The notes beneath the pieces are model-generated. The model was not told where the DNA came from and made no database searches. It was given only the letters and a program-made list of their open reading frames with translations. Both the position numbers and the translations under genes were made by a program. A stretch of DNA of 64,000 nucleotides from Neckera pumila (lineage: Eukaryota > Streptophyta > Bryopsida > Hypnales > Neckeraceae), in assembly GCA_963969595.1 (NCBI GenBank), contig OZ018409.1, positions 26,983,282 to 27,047,281 of the forward strand, read 5' to 3'. Shown piece after piece: positions 33,601-45,005 of the stretch. How positions within the stretch are numbered: the first letter of the stretch is position 1; each line of letters starts with the position of its first letter.

Positions 33601-36333
33601 ACCATCTTCAGATATATCCAACTCCATTTCCAAAGCGATCTTGGTTGATTCAACATCCGCTTTTGATTTGAATGATTCATTTTCAGTTGAAGAAGTCAGA
33701 CGAGCATCGCATATCTCGCCATCTTGCTCCTCAACGAACAAGGCATTCAGATTTTCTGTTCGCCTCGAAACTGCTTGACGGGGACATTCATCAACTGTTC
33801 CTGCAGATACACCTTTGCATAAGTAGTCCCCTCGTTGCTCTACAACATCTCTATCAACGTCCTCCATTTCCTTCAAGCCAGCTTTGCAGGACCAATCCAA
33901 GATCGTCACTGCATCCACAGAATCAGCGTCTGCGTCACCCATTTGTTTTAAACCCGCCTCACAGGATGACACCAAGGCAGTCCCACCTTCTATAAGACCG
34001 TCACAGCCGTCGGCACAACGTTTCTCCAGACGTCGTGAAGGAGACTGTATCCTCGCGATCGACACTTCTTCATCAGAACGATTGAATGACAGAAGGTGAT
34101 CTTTGCTCTGTTCAGAGTGCCCCACTGCATCTCGACAAAGCCCTAGCTCCATTTCGACCAAAGCCTCTGACAGAGGAACATCCTGCCTTGTTCGTGTGTC
34201 CAAAAGGCATTCTGGCTCCGCAGAAGCTTCTGGCAACTTAGCTGGACCCTCCCCTATCATAATGCCTCTATTTCGTAATCCATCTAAAGCAAGGGCTTGT
34301 GATGGATGATCCGAAACGAATAAGTCAGACATCTCCTCGTCCGTACTCATGGAACCAGCCACCACAACCTCGGCCCGTGGAACATCCACTTCCCTTCTTA
34401 CAAGCACGGACGGTGCTGATACTGTTGCAGATCCTAACGAGTCAATGGGATCTCTCTCTGGAACAAACTCAGCAGCCCGAGATTCATCCAAAGCAAGGGC
34501 TTGTGGGGCTTCTCCCGGAAGCTGAACATCAGATACATTCCCCTCATCAGATATGGTATCAGACACCACACAACTTGCTCGTTCGATCCCTACTGGTAAA
34601 TCGGCATCCTCTAATCTTGTGAAAACAGGTACTTCTGGAACAGCAGCAGTCTCTGGCGAGTCTGGGACATCTCTCTCTGGAACATTGTGCGTAAACCGTG
34701 ATTCATCTGCACCCAGGGCACCAGAGGGTTCCTCAGAAAGGTGAACTGCTAATGCCTTCTCGCCGGTAGACAAGGAATCGGCCACCACAACTGTTGGCCG
34801 TTCCACCACTTCACGTGGAACACTCTTTTGTGCTTTTGTAGGTACAGCCGATGCGAAGGCAGCAGCAGATTCTGGCGAGCCTACAGCATCCATATTCGAT
34901 GCGTTCTCTGCAAACCTTGATTGCTCTATAGCAAGGCCTCGTGACAACTCTTCCAAAAGTTGAGCATCCGACATTTCGTCCACAATAGACGCAGAATCAT
35001 CCACCACGACATCCGCCCGTGATACATCATCTTCTCTTCTTGTGAGGGTCGGTGATGCTGGGACCGCAACCGCATTGGAGAAGTCAAAGGCAAGCCTATC
35101 TGAGAGAAGGTCTGCGGACCGCGATTCATTTACAGCTAAGAGGCCGCCGCCATTTTCCGGAAGCGGAATGCCCGATGCATCTTCATCAGAACACATCGAA
35201 TGAGCCACCTTTAAACTTTTTCGTTCCACCACAGTCTCCGCCAGTGGAACAGCACCTTCGGGTCTTGCCAGCACTGTTGATGCAAGGACCGCAGTAGCTC
35301 TCAGCGAGTCACTTCCATCCCTCTCCGACAAAGCGTCTGGGGACAATGATACATCTCCAGCGACGGCTTGCAAGAGCTTATCAGAAAAGTGAACACCCGA
35401 TGTCCTCCCTCCACTAGATACAGAATCAGTTCTTGGTGAACTTGGCCGTTGTGCAACAGGAGCATGCAATCGAGTGTTGTGGTTCAGTAGAGCCAAAAAA
35501 CCGCCCTCTACTTCAGTAGATTGTAACTGCAACTTATCAGGTGGACAATGAGCCTCCACACTCAAACGCAATGTTCCCACTGTCTTGCAAGAAGGATCTG
35601 CTCTTGCTTCGAAAGGATGATCACCCAATTGAGCTTGCAAAAGTGAAGAGTATGAGGCACGCGAGACGCTATCACCAACCGTGTCTCCTCTAAGTGCACA
35701 AGAACCATGTGCACGTGATGCGAAATTTCGTTCTCCTTTTCGTAATTCCAACATACCCTCAACTGACAGACCCTTCCCCTCACCACAAGTTTCCGGCGTT
35801 GTCCTGTTCTTAACAAAACCATCGGATTGTAAGCCTGATTCTGCGATCCTCTGCGCAGGGGCAGTAGGCTCGACTCCAGAAGCACTAATGGCACCCTCTA
35901 ACAGACTTCTGAACGACAACATGGGCGACTGAACATCAGTTCGTACTTTAGTACCCATCACTCTGGATTTCAAAAGTGATCGATGGAACCCGTCGATCTT
36001 CGAATCTTCGGTTCGCAAAGCTCTTCCCCGCATAATGCCTGAGCCAACACTTCTATGTGTTTGAACAGATGGGGATCCACGTTTCTCCACAACTGCGCCG
36101 TCCATTCCAGAGCCAATCCCATGTCCGGAATTGGGTTCGGTAAGAGGCCCTTCAGCAGCTCCGGAGGTATCTTGCCGGAGAGAACCGCTCATCAGATTCT
36201 CCAGGAACCGACCTATTCCTACAACAGGCTCCGCTTCCCCCCGATGCTGGAAGCTCAATGTTGAATTGCCAGCTTCTGGAAGTCCATATTGAAGGGATTT
36301 CGATAGCAAATCCTGGTAACCAAGTTTATCCAT
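26433..36333 (-). CDS. BRPF/JADE-like PHD-finger chromatin protein, about 2,500 residues
   Basis: Exons on the minus strand: 36333-32908, 32699-~32347, 31889-31650, 31497-30835, 30446-30289, 29865-29580, 29361-28495, 28261-28142, 28013-~27820 and 27623-26433. In order they encode a very long Ser/Glu-rich N-terminus with tandem repeats, an AT-hook-like KKKGRPR, an EPL-like segment (YDMDDEDERWLHAWN), a PHD finger (CCICNGG...CKRC..HVHQSCYGI...WCCRKC), an extended PHD (CVLCRKRGGALKPT...WAHVACALY...CGLCG...FHISC), a Lys-rich region and a C-terminal Cys-rich finger. EPL-PHD-ePHD is the core of BRPF and JADE proteins, which hold histone acetyltransferases on chromatin; a nuclear reader or scaffold role is inferred. 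Two junctions are uncertain: the 32347 side (phase conflict; GCA before GTAGAA is an alternative donor) and the end of the ninth exon (no good donor). The start ATG opens the long exon. Confidence 0.85.
29580..29865 (-). CDS. PHD protein exon carrying the extended PHD finger
   Basis: The exon enters in phase (AG + C) and encodes CVLCRKRGGALKPT, then RKWAHVACALYTNETFFVDP, EPIDGI, and CGLCGVKRGICSLCS...FHISCG. This is the zinc-knuckle plus atypical second PHD of the extended PHD fold that in BRPF and JADE family proteins contacts DNA or histone. The downstream donor is GAG followed by GCAAGC. A GC-AG intron of 218 bases (29579-29362) is the only choice that joins in phase to LRQSKKKVVG of the next exon. 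Confidence 0.85.
30289..31497 (-). CDS. PHD protein exons carrying the EPL-like segment and the PHD finger
   Basis: Exon 31497-30835 begins with ASDYDMDDEDERWLHAWNKR and NFEEMIEYFERMYAQ, the pattern that precedes the PHD finger in BRPF/JADE proteins (YDMDEED..WL..N, then a helix with FE..M..FE). It ends in CCICNGGEDDQTNP with donor GTAAGT. Exon 30446-30289 continues VYTCKRCLIHVHQSCYGIR and PSWCCRKCEA. The PHD finger (C4-H-C3) is therefore split by an intron exactly after the first Cys pair and its loop. All eight zinc ligands are present. Confidence 0.85.
32347..32699 (-). CDS. PHD protein exon 2 with AT-hook-like motif
   Basis: The acceptor GGCTACAG is followed in phase by VRSFKKKGRPRVDNHEK, where KKKGRPR resembles an AT-hook that contacts the minor groove of AT-rich DNA. 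Next comes a basic stretch (FKRKRHLQYAGNRWRRNRH) and a segment with DPDQPVPVYIEG. The consensus-like donor at 32346 would leave a phase that does not fit the next exon, so the donor may instead be about ten bases earlier (GCA before GTAGAA), or a small exon was missed. Confidence 0.6.
32908..36333 (-). CDS. Giant first coding exon of the PHD protein (1,142 codons)
   Basis: A single uninterrupted exon begins MDKLGYQDLLSKSLQYGLPE and stays open for 3,426 bases. It is far more GC-rich than its flanks. The encoded region is acidic and rich in Ser, Val and Glu, without a recognised folded domain, and is probably disordered. Residues of roughly 320-690 consist of about six repeats of a 70-residue unit marked by (L/A)ALDESR...ERDxxDS...RREDDVPRAEVVV. 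The donor is taken as GAG before GTAGTA at 32908 because it joins in phase to the AT-hook exon; GGG before GTAGAG is an alternative. Confidence 0.85.
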
Positions 36334-37127
36334 CTCTCCGATGTTTGCTTTGATAGAAGTTTCTATGGGACTGTGGAGGGATGGAGACTACTGGAGGCAT
36401 CCCTCCTCCAGCATCACTATACTAATCTATTGGCCCCTGCGCAAATAGTTCGGCAGCAAAGTGAACTCTGACCTTTTTCCCATTCCCGCCCTACTCAGCC
36501 CTCATCATCTGCCACAAAAAAGAACACCATCAGAGAAAAGGTTTATTTACACCCCTGTTGAGTACCATCAGCAGCAACGAGGTTAACTCTCCCGTCAGGA
36601 CTGTAAGCCTGCGACCTGACTGTCCGTAAAATTAGGGCAGGAGTGTTACAGCTCAAGAAAGCAAAATTTCGGCCATTCCTGCTCCGAGTAATCAGCCAGC
36701 AGCAGGAGACACAGTCAACGGAGAGAGAGCACCACGCATTCCATCAGCTGACCTAGAACTTTCTATCGCGTCAATTTCATATTAATATTGCGCTACCCTA
36801 GGTCTACTTTGAACGAAGGGTAGTGCAAGCCATCTCACGAAAGAAGAAACTGTGGGCTACCAAGTGTAATCCACTGCGAGTGAGTCGGGCGCTGGGGTCG
36901 CAATCTCCTACATTGATCCACAAGGACGAGAAAAGTTCGATCTCTGTCAGTACAATTTCCAAATGATCCAGACAATGACTACGTCCTGAGCACTCGCATC
37001 CAAACCCTAAAGAATTCTTGCAACTATCACTCCTCTGCCAAAAATGTGACCCGAGCAACAGGCTTGGTCTACATCCAGCAGGCGATCTCACGGACACTAA
37101 GAGCAGCCCTCACAGAAGAGAGAGAGT

Positions 37128-37222
<95 letters not shown>

Positions 37223-37690
37223 AAAAATGAAACACGACCGCTTCTCGAATGTTGCACTGCAACCAACCTTCACCGTAATTTAAACTCAAAGGCTCCTCAA
37301 CTTCATCAAAACTAAGAATTAAAACAAAGAAGGTCGGCAAACCTGCAAACGCTCGCGAAGATTTAATTCACGCAGTGACCTCGTATCGGACCGGAATTGC
37401 CAAGGAAAGTGTAACGACCAGCCCCCGGAGCGTCTCGGAATCACCACCTTCCCGTGATGGCAGAAGCAATTCCGTCCCGTGCGATTGCTGACAACGATAA
37501 GTGCTCCCAATCGTCGCGGCCTCGCCGAACCTGACGACACAGGCGAGGAGAGCGCGTCTCTACCCCACCCCGCTACTTTCTTGAAGCTTCATCCCTCGCA
37601 ACAAACTCTTGTTTTTAGCCTTACTTCCGAAATAGTGTGCCTCCGTCCACGATTACCCGAACGTGAGGGTCAGCTTCCCCGAAATTGAAT
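36334..37690 (-). promoter_or_regulatory. Promoter and 5' UTR region of the PHD protein gene
   Basis: Upstream of the start codon the sequence is GC-richer than the intergenic DNA up to about 37690. It contains a telo-box (AAACCCTAA at 37002-37010 on the plus strand) and a long GA tract, which on the gene strand is a CT tract, a frequent feature of plant promoters and 5' UTRs. No TATA box could be placed with confidence and a 5' UTR intron is possible. The transcription start is probably within 37000-37690. Confidence 0.45.
37117..37219. repeat. (GA)n microsatellite, pure for about 80 bp
   Basis: A dinucleotide GA run begins imperfectly at 37117 and is uninterrupted from 37139 to 37219. Read on the strand of the adjacent chromatin-protein gene it is a (CT)n tract upstream of the start codon, a position where plants often carry GAGA/CT elements. 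Length is probably polymorphic. Confidence 0.95.
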
Positions 37691-39737
37691 TCCACATCAG
37701 ATCTCGAGAGATTCACGTCGGCCTAAACCTAACGTTAGATGATATGTGGCAATTTCTGACAAAAAATAACAAACTCCATGTCAAATCTGACCATGAGCCT
37801 AACATGGGTATCTACTTAGGGTACATTCATATCAAAGGTGAAGAAATTTGGAGGAATAAAAGAAGGTTTTAAATGTATTTGATGTGTAAATGAATATAAC
37901 TTAGAGAGTTAGTTCATACGAATGGAAAAAATTGAAACTTGGAATGTCAAGTTGTTCACCATGGAAAAAAAAACCATCCTTTGGAGTATGATGTGAATCA
38001 TTTGCTTAAAAAAAGGTCAAAAGCATTCATTGGAGGTCAAACTTTTGTGTAAGACCTATCATTTTTATACAAATTTCTGATGATGAACATCTGCATTCAT
38101 TTGTCTTATATAAAAAGGTTCTTTATTGGTCATCCACTGAACACTTTTAGGCTGCTGCATTGTTACAAGGTTACCCCCTAAAGGATCGGAGGGACGTCCA
38201 GATTTCCAAAATTCTAAAGATCTATTACAAAATGCAACTTCGAAGAATATATATTAATGATGACTCTCAAACAATAGTTGCAAAATGCTATTTATAGATC
38301 ACATCCACAATGAGATCAATAAGAATACATACCAAAAAATTTCAATAAAATTTGTAGTCAGAAATTAGAATTTCCTTCTAAAATCAAGGAATTTAGAATA
38401 ATTTTGATTTTTAAAAGATACTTTTTCCTATAAGTTCAAAATATTGAGTTCTAATTATAGTGATTTTGGAAGATTTTGATTTGATTTTGATTCAAGTCAT
38501 TTTTGAGGGGTCATTTTTTGAATTGAAAATTTTAATTTTTGTGGCTAGACTTCCCAATACCTTTTGAATTATAGAATAATTGCAAAGCAAAATTTTCATA
38601 ATCTGAACCGTACAAATGTTAAAGAACTATTATAAAAAATTTCAAACAAAATTGATGGATGAAAAAATGCATTTTGATGAGTTTAAGATGTGTTCTCATT
38701 CATTCATTGTTCAAAATCTGCACTCATGGTCATTTATGGGTTAATCTTAAAAGTTGAAGAAGGAACAAAAGTATCCTATTTTTATGAATTTGGAATATTA
38801 ACCTTTGGGATTTCCTATATTTCTTAAATTATTAGAAGTTTTCCAAAAAAATTGAAAATGAAAATGACATGTAAAACATTTTGACACAAAAGTGTCAAAA
38901 CCGACTTAGAAGTATAATACTACTAAAAAAAGTGGTGATACAATTTTTTCTTTTGTAAGTTCACTTTAATTACCTTCTTTGAAACTTAAAAGACAATCAC
39001 TTTGGTTGTTTGAGTATTGAGGGATTAATCTTTACTTATAAAACTATATTTTGAAAGTTAGTCCATAAACAAAGCCAAGAGTTTATAACAAAAAAATTTC
39101 TTTCTTTCGGATTTGTTGGTTGTGCTTTTGATGATCTTAGAACCCATTTTCCTTGCAGTATTTTATTCCAAGGTCAAGTTTGACACTTGTATGTTGAAAT
39201 AGTTTAATTTTGAAATTTTGGGTTGTTCAACATGTCATTTTTTCATTTTTTCATTATTCAAATTCTTTTAATTATAGTAATCTAAATTTTAAAGTGAACT
39301 AGAGACCTTCATATAAATTATTCTTTGTTTCTTGGATATTGGTATGCAAATTTAATCATTTTTGGATATACTTCAATTTTTACTTAGTTATTTAAGAAGA
39401 TTGACTTAGACGTAGGGTAGTGCGTTCCCGCTAGGGTGAATTGTTCGGTCATTCCCCCCTTGCGGTTAATCCCTGGGGAGAACATTGAAATTTTTTATTT
39501 GCAACCCATGATAAAATTCACGAATTTTGAATTGATATGTGGAATCAGAAGGCCCCAAATTAGGTAGGAGAGGTGAAGAAATTTAAAATTACTGTGCACA
39601 AAATAGGGGACAATTTTTACATTCACTCTTGCTGGTCAATTCGCCTGAGAAAGGGATGAATCCCGAGAAGCGGATGAAAAATCACCAAACGATGAACGAA
39701 AACATGCTCTGCACTGCCTGGCCAAATATCTGGAAAT
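37691..39737. other. AT-rich spacer between divergent genes, with a TTAA-family end fragment
   Basis: About 2 kb of AT-rich DNA separates the PHD gene (leftward) from the LSM gene (rightward). GGTTACCCCCTAAAGGATCGG at about 38170 resembles the terminus of the TTAA-bounded repeat family, but no full copy follows. A small GC-rich patch lies at 39419-39480. No coding series was seen. Confidence 0.4.
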
Positions 39738-39746
39738 TAGGGTTTG
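39738..39746 (+). promoter_or_regulatory. Telo-box upstream of the LSM gene
   Basis: TTAGGGTTT is an exact telo-box (reverse of AAACCCTAA) about 100 bp before the start codon. In plants this motif is common near the transcription start of housekeeping and translation-related genes, which fits a broadly expressed NatC subunit gene. Confidence 0.6.
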
Positions 39747-39846
39747 AAGTTCGTCCCAGATCCCATTTGCGTCAATTCTTGTGAGGTTCATTGCAATTGC
39801 CGGGTGGTGATTGTGTGGATCGGTCGATTCCGGAGACGAGCAATCA

Positions 39847-40251
39847 ATGGATGCTCATGTCGAGGACGGGTCGAGCACGATTCCGGAGGATTTCAGGGAC
39901 CCGATTCAAGAGCTGGAGGATCTGAGGATGTTTGCGGATCAGAAGAGTGTGCCCGAACATGGGAAGACGATTGTGAGGAAGGCACGGCGGTTGTTGTACA
40001 GGAGGTTCAAGGTGGGAGTGGAGGACGGCCGCATGTTCGTGGGGAAGTTCCATTGTTTGGACAAGCAAGGCAACATAATTTTGTACGACACGGTGGAGTT
40101 CCGCAACGTGCCTGGTGCTGGGGGAGTGGGCATGGCGCCTGCAGAACAGCGGAGCTTGGGGTTGGTTCTGATTCCGGCCCGGTGCCGGACTTCTTGTCAC
40201 GTGGAGTGTTCGTTAGAGGAGAAGATGGATCTTTTGCAAATTGGCTGCTGA
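39847..40251 (+). CDS. NAA38: NAA38/LSMD1-like LSM-domain protein (NatC auxiliary subunit)
   Basis: A single exon of 134 residues begins MDAHVEDGSSTIPEDF at the first true ATG; the frame is open upstream but without ATG. The Sm1 part reads YRRFKVGVEDGRMFVGKFHC and GNIILYDTVEF, and the Sm2 part LGLVLIPARCRTSCHVE. The two are separated by a short Gly/Ala loop, as in LSMD1 proteins (human NAA38 has 125 residues). In the family, NAA38 joins NAA30 and NAA35 in the NatC complex that acetylates N-termini of proteins starting Met-Leu/Ile/Phe/Trp at the ribosome. The gene lies 498 bp from the convergent lipoxygenase stop codon. Another LSM protein is possible, but the N-terminal helix and HVE ending favour NAA38. 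Confidence 0.8.
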   Translation: MDAHVEDGSSTIPEDFRDPIQELEDLRMFADQKSVPEHGKTIVRKARRLLYRRFKVGVEDGRMFVGKFHCLDKQGNIILYDTVEFRNVPGAGGVGMAPAEQRSLGLVLIPARCRTSCHVECSLEEKMDLLQIGC

Positions 40252-40749
40252 AGAATATGCGGACTGGCGAGCTGTGAAGAGGCCTTTACGGTCCTCGCTG
40301 CTTGGCTGATCTCCGCTGTCGGATTGTGAGCTGCATAGATGGTGAGTCATTCAAGGTTCGAGCGCATGATGACCAAACGGCTTTTCAATATGGTGTAAAT
40401 TGTATGACTAGGTTTGAGGCGACTGCATTAGAAACTTGTACAAACAATTTCATGCATAGTCGGCACATGATGAAGCATTGGAGAGAAATCACTTCATTCA
40501 AACTAAGGGATGCAGTGAGAAAGTTATGCATCCTCTTACAAATTTTGATGAGCACACTCAAGAATTCCGAAATACAACTACCATATCATAAACCATGTTT
40601 TGCTCCATCTTCAGCTCTATACAGGCAGTGTTTTACCGCGGAAGACAGGAACTTTAAACTCTTGGTCACATTCTCTTAGTTGTGACTGAGGTTCTGACTG
40701 ACTTGCTTTGTACAATTTTCAACCCAGCATGTCTTGTGAAGTGCTGTCG
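40252..40749. other. Shared 3' region of two convergent genes
   Basis: The stop codons of the LSM gene and the lipoxygenase gene face each other across 498 bp. An open frame of 125 codons at 40302-40679 shows no family resemblance and unremarkable composition; it is more likely 3' UTR than a gene. Transcripts of both genes may overlap here. Confidence 0.5.
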
Positions 40750-43700
40750 TCAGATTGAGGCGCTGTTGGGAACACCCTTACCTGTCAAACCTGGTTCAGA
40801 GGAGGGGTGTAGGAGCTCGTATGGAACTTGAGCTGGACCGTTACGATGCTTTAGTCTCTTGTCTTGATTCCTTTGCGTTACGAGCTTCTCAATTTGACCG
40901 ATCTTCCTTTGGAAACTGCTAAATGCTGCCAAGATCTGCACAAGCTCCAGCGTTTTTGGTAAGTTCTAGAACTACACGTTCACTGAGTCATTTATGATTT
41001 TGTAATGAACAGTAATTCCCAGAAGTTTGATCGAGGAGAGCTTTATGGAAGAAATACCTTGTCATCGTTAGTCCAATTTGGTGTATTCCTTTGACCCAAG
41101 TACTCCTCATGGTTTGCATGAGTTGATAGTGCCTCTGTTGTGATTGCGATTACCGTTGCTTGTGTCTCATTGGAGACCGTTGACAGATAAAAGGCCTTGG
41201 GATCCTTTTGAAGCTCCAGGAATTCTGGTGTTCCTTCGCAGGGAATAAGTTTACGTGTAATCGTTGGATGGTTAGGCATGAAACCGGCATACTCGTATTG
41301 GCCAAAATTCACTGCTGCGTGATGGCAAGAAGCAGTCCACACGATGACGCTCAAAATATGGATCAAAGACTTTTTGGAATCCATCACTGGCCACCCTTCA
41401 TCGCCCTTTTTGTCGCCATGGCCCACGGTCCGAATTTCGGTCCACCATCTTCGAAGCTCCTCGTCCTTGCGAACACTGGCATCATCCTTGTAGATTACTT
41501 CTACATAGTCTGAAAGCCATGATTGGATTGCACCCCAATGCTCGAGCCCATCTGCAGCGAACGGATAGTCTTGCACCACCAACTTAATGCCGTGCTCCGC
41601 ATTTTCGTCTGGGATAGCCATGCCCCTGTTAAGCACATTCCAGAACTTTGTTAGCCACTTGCAAGTTCAAAAAAAATCTGTCCAGGATATGAAAATGGGC
41701 GATAGAAAGAGAGATAGTACCTTTTGAGCAAATCCACAGGCAAGGCTTGTTCGTCAAATCGCCACTTGTGCTTGTACCATGTGGAACTCATCTGCATGGA
41801 GATTTCGTGGGAAGTGAAGGTCTTCTCTATAATGCCACCAGCGTTGACGAGTGCTTTTCGTGCTGCGGCATTGATGTCCAGCGTATCTTTGAAGTGGTGC
41901 ACAAGGGCTTGGTGCACTGGATGAAGTGGGCTCAATTGCCTGTGCGTCGCAATGATCATAGGCTCCATTGCGGCATGCGAGCGCAACCTACAACAATTAT
42001 GAGCCCCACAACATTTCAGTATGTATAGGAACCTTGCAAGTATTCAACTGAATTAACAATGCTTACAATTCAAAGTGTTGCTTAGAAATTCTAGAGATCC
42101 AGGGACATTCAGTATAAAATGTCTTTTCTTGGAGTTTGCTTTGAAGTAAGATTGATACTCACCAGTGGCTTATGAGTTGGTGATACCCAGCATCATTCCC
42201 CATGACATGAGTTTTTGCAAGCTCCCATATCCAATCCTTTTTGCCCAAGGATGGTGGGGTGACTACACGATTCATGGCAGGCTGATTATTCCCCTCGCAT
42301 GGTGGCAGGCTGAGCTCAATGGCAACTGGAATCATTGTGCCGTCCTTTCTTGTAAACAACAAAGTTCTAGTGGCGTAAGCTTTTGAAGTTGAACAGTCGT
42401 TAATTTTGTTCACAAATGGTAGAAAAATATCGTGGTAGTCAAGCACAAAGAGCTTCCGTTCAGCCACTGCCGATTGTACGTTTAACCCTTCTAGAAATGG
42501 TTCAATGTGCTCCGCTGTTATTGCTGACACTGGACTTCCGTATGTGGTGCTGTCTAGGGTGCTTCGAATGGGAAACTCGCGCACACGCTCAATTGCAACT
42601 GGATTGATTCCGGCGAGCATCTGACGAGCGAATTCCTCATCATGCATCCAAGCATCCTCACGAGCTGTGATTGATCATCAATTACCATCAGCACACTGTA
42701 TGCAATATCCAAAATTTGATTTGATAAGAATTGCTAGACAAGTGCATTATGCCAGCAACAGCTATGATGCTACTAAACTTCACACAAGTGTACCTGCAAC
42801 AACTTTTGGAAGTCGAAACGTGACAGTTTCTGCCTCTGATTCACATCCTGGCTCAGGGTCCGACGCACATTTGGAATCAGTAGACAGAGTGACACCTTTC
42901 CTGAACAAGTCAAATACTTGATCCATGCTCTGATACTCCACCTGAGTAGAGTACAGTGCAAAGAGGGCTGGCATCATTTTTCTCGAAGCCTTTTCAATCG
43001 CGTCCTCCTGCTCCAAGCCCGGGATTTTCACCAACGTTACCCGCTCATCCCTTGGAATGTAAAACTTTGCATACATTTCACCACGGTGTTCCGATGTCGG
43101 ATCTGGAGTAAGATGTATCAGACGAAAGTGAAAAGACATTAGAATTAATGACCCACGGGGGCTTGGTCTAACATTTGATCGAAGGATGCTGAACGTTAGG
43201 CCTAGAGTTGACACATCTCTAAGATTGTGCTTGGGAAATACATTACATCTTCAGTTTATTGTAGGGTCGGTCGTAGGTACCAATCTCAGATGGTGGTCGT
43301 CCCGTGCGCATGCGTCTGGGGTATGGAAATTTGTCATTTCTACCCAACACGGGCCGCTTCAAGCTCTCGTGCTGGTCACTGTCTCCTAAGTCGTTATATA
43401 CATCATAGTCGTAAATCCGGTCTGCTTCCTTCCGCAACCCCGACCCTTTGCCACGCATATTGATTAGCTCTTGCTCACGCAATCCCTTCAAGCCGGCTGG
43501 GGTTTCCTGTGATAGGTACACCTGCGCAAGAATCGACCAGCAGACATTAAAAAACATTGAATCGATGATTCTTATTTGTAAATCGATAAGAATGATAACC
43601 CTCTGGCACTGTTTCGAAGCAATAAACGGTGATGCAGGCCTCTCTGTTTGCATCTTAACCCTTTCTATTCGTAACCACTCGATGTTATCGCGGTGGATTT

Positions 43701-45005
43701 GGTGGCTAACTAGTTAGAAATACTTCAATTTTTGTTAAATCTCAAATATATTCCAGGGATTTCATTTACTGCTGAAAACTATCGGGGAATTGGTTCATTC
43801 AACTATGAACTCCAAGCAGTCTACAGTAATTAATGTACTAGTACAGAAATTTGCATGAACATATCCAAACCTTTGCCACGAAACATTTATTGTAGGCTGT
43901 GATTTCCGTTCTTTAGAGCTTGACTGGTGAGATCCACGACTTATTTCAGAATAAACTTCATGTCCGTGTGCTCGTTCATTGAATGTTTGTTTAGTCTTCC
44001 AATTCTCTTGGACCTTCGAACAGAAAGGCGTGTTGAAGGCTACCTTATTGCTGAAGAACACGCGGTCTTCAGCATACTGGTCAGCGTTATACACGCACGA
44101 GTTGCACGGAAAATGAACCGTAAACCCGTCCGGAAGCTCGACAGAGACGGCCTTGAGAAAGAACTCGTCTCTGTGAAAATTCTTCAAAATCAGCGCACCT
44201 GGAGTTCCAAAATCCTTCTCCACTTTCAAGTTGACATCAAATTTCGTTACATTCGAGGACGGGCTGTGATTTTTGGGATCCACCTCCGTCCACTTCTCTA
44301 TCGCCACTTCGGTACTCTGCTTCGGTCTCCCTGTCACTGTGACGCTCTCACGATTGTGAGGACTATAGCTTTCACACATCACAAAAGGAAAAGAAAAGGG
44401 AAACTTCTAATTAGATTGTGAACTAAGTATTGGTCAACAATCATGAGATTGCGGTGAAAATATTACGCAAGTTACTCACCTGGATCAACCTCAACGCTAA
44501 CAAGCCGAAACTGAACCTTCTTTCCACGTCTTTCGTCCTCCTCATCCCAAAACTTCAACTCACTTTCGGCCACCGACTTCGGCGTCTCGAAATTCTCCTT
44601 CTTACACAACTCGATAGTAACCTTTAGCACTTGCGAATGGGATTTCTGCTTCTGCAACTCCAGAAGCACATCGCTAATCCCATGATCTTCACGAAGATCA
44701 TTGATCAACTCCAATTCCGTTTGAACGGGAGCGAAACGCGTTCTCGACGCTGATGTCGCCTGGTTCAAGGACCTGGTGGACCTTCGCTGACTCCTCCTAT
44801 GCTTGTGACTTGATTCACATTTGACGAGGAACGCTCCTGCCATTCTCTGCCTTGGCATACGCTCATGAAGAGCGCCTCCATAGTTCCGGTGAAATTGCCG
44901 CAATTCAACTGCAGCAGCTGGAGCAGCTTTGGTGAACGGATTCATCTTCAATGTCATGCACAGCGGCTGCTGCCATCCCATCACTCCTGTAATACATCGT
45001 TCCAT
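40750..45005 (-). CDS. LOX: Plant lipoxygenase, 973 residues, probably plastid-targeted
   Basis: Eight exons: 45005-44480, 44336-44044, 43521-43281, 43102-42794, 42664-42163, 41987-41721, 41625-41058 and 40965-40750. All seven introns are GT-AG and all phases agree, giving 974 codons with stop. Residues 1 to about 95 are Arg/Ser/Ala/Thr-rich and resemble a transit peptide. A PLAT domain follows to about residue 270, then the catalytic domain. Iron ligands are all visible: the His pair in HQLISHW (about 618 and 623), His and Asn in [10 protein letters not shown] (about 815 and 819), and the C-terminal Ile of GVPNSASI. Other family marks are [41 protein letters not shown] and [15 protein letters not shown]. 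The enzyme dioxygenates polyunsaturated fatty acids as the entry step to oxylipins; the plastid location suggests a 13-type enzyme, but regiospecificity is not proven. The frame is open upstream but has no earlier in-frame ATG. Confidence 0.93.

Noticed and set aside
37018..37266. ORFs of Arg-Glu or Ser-Leu repeats
   Set aside because: They are translations of the (GA)n microsatellite, not proteins.
39811..39846. LSM protein start at 39811
   Set aside because: The codon is TTG; the first ATG in the frame is at 39847.
40302..40679. 125-codon plus-strand ORF after the LSM gene
   Set aside because: Unremarkable composition, no family resemblance, and position in the 3' region of two convergent genes; treated as UTR.
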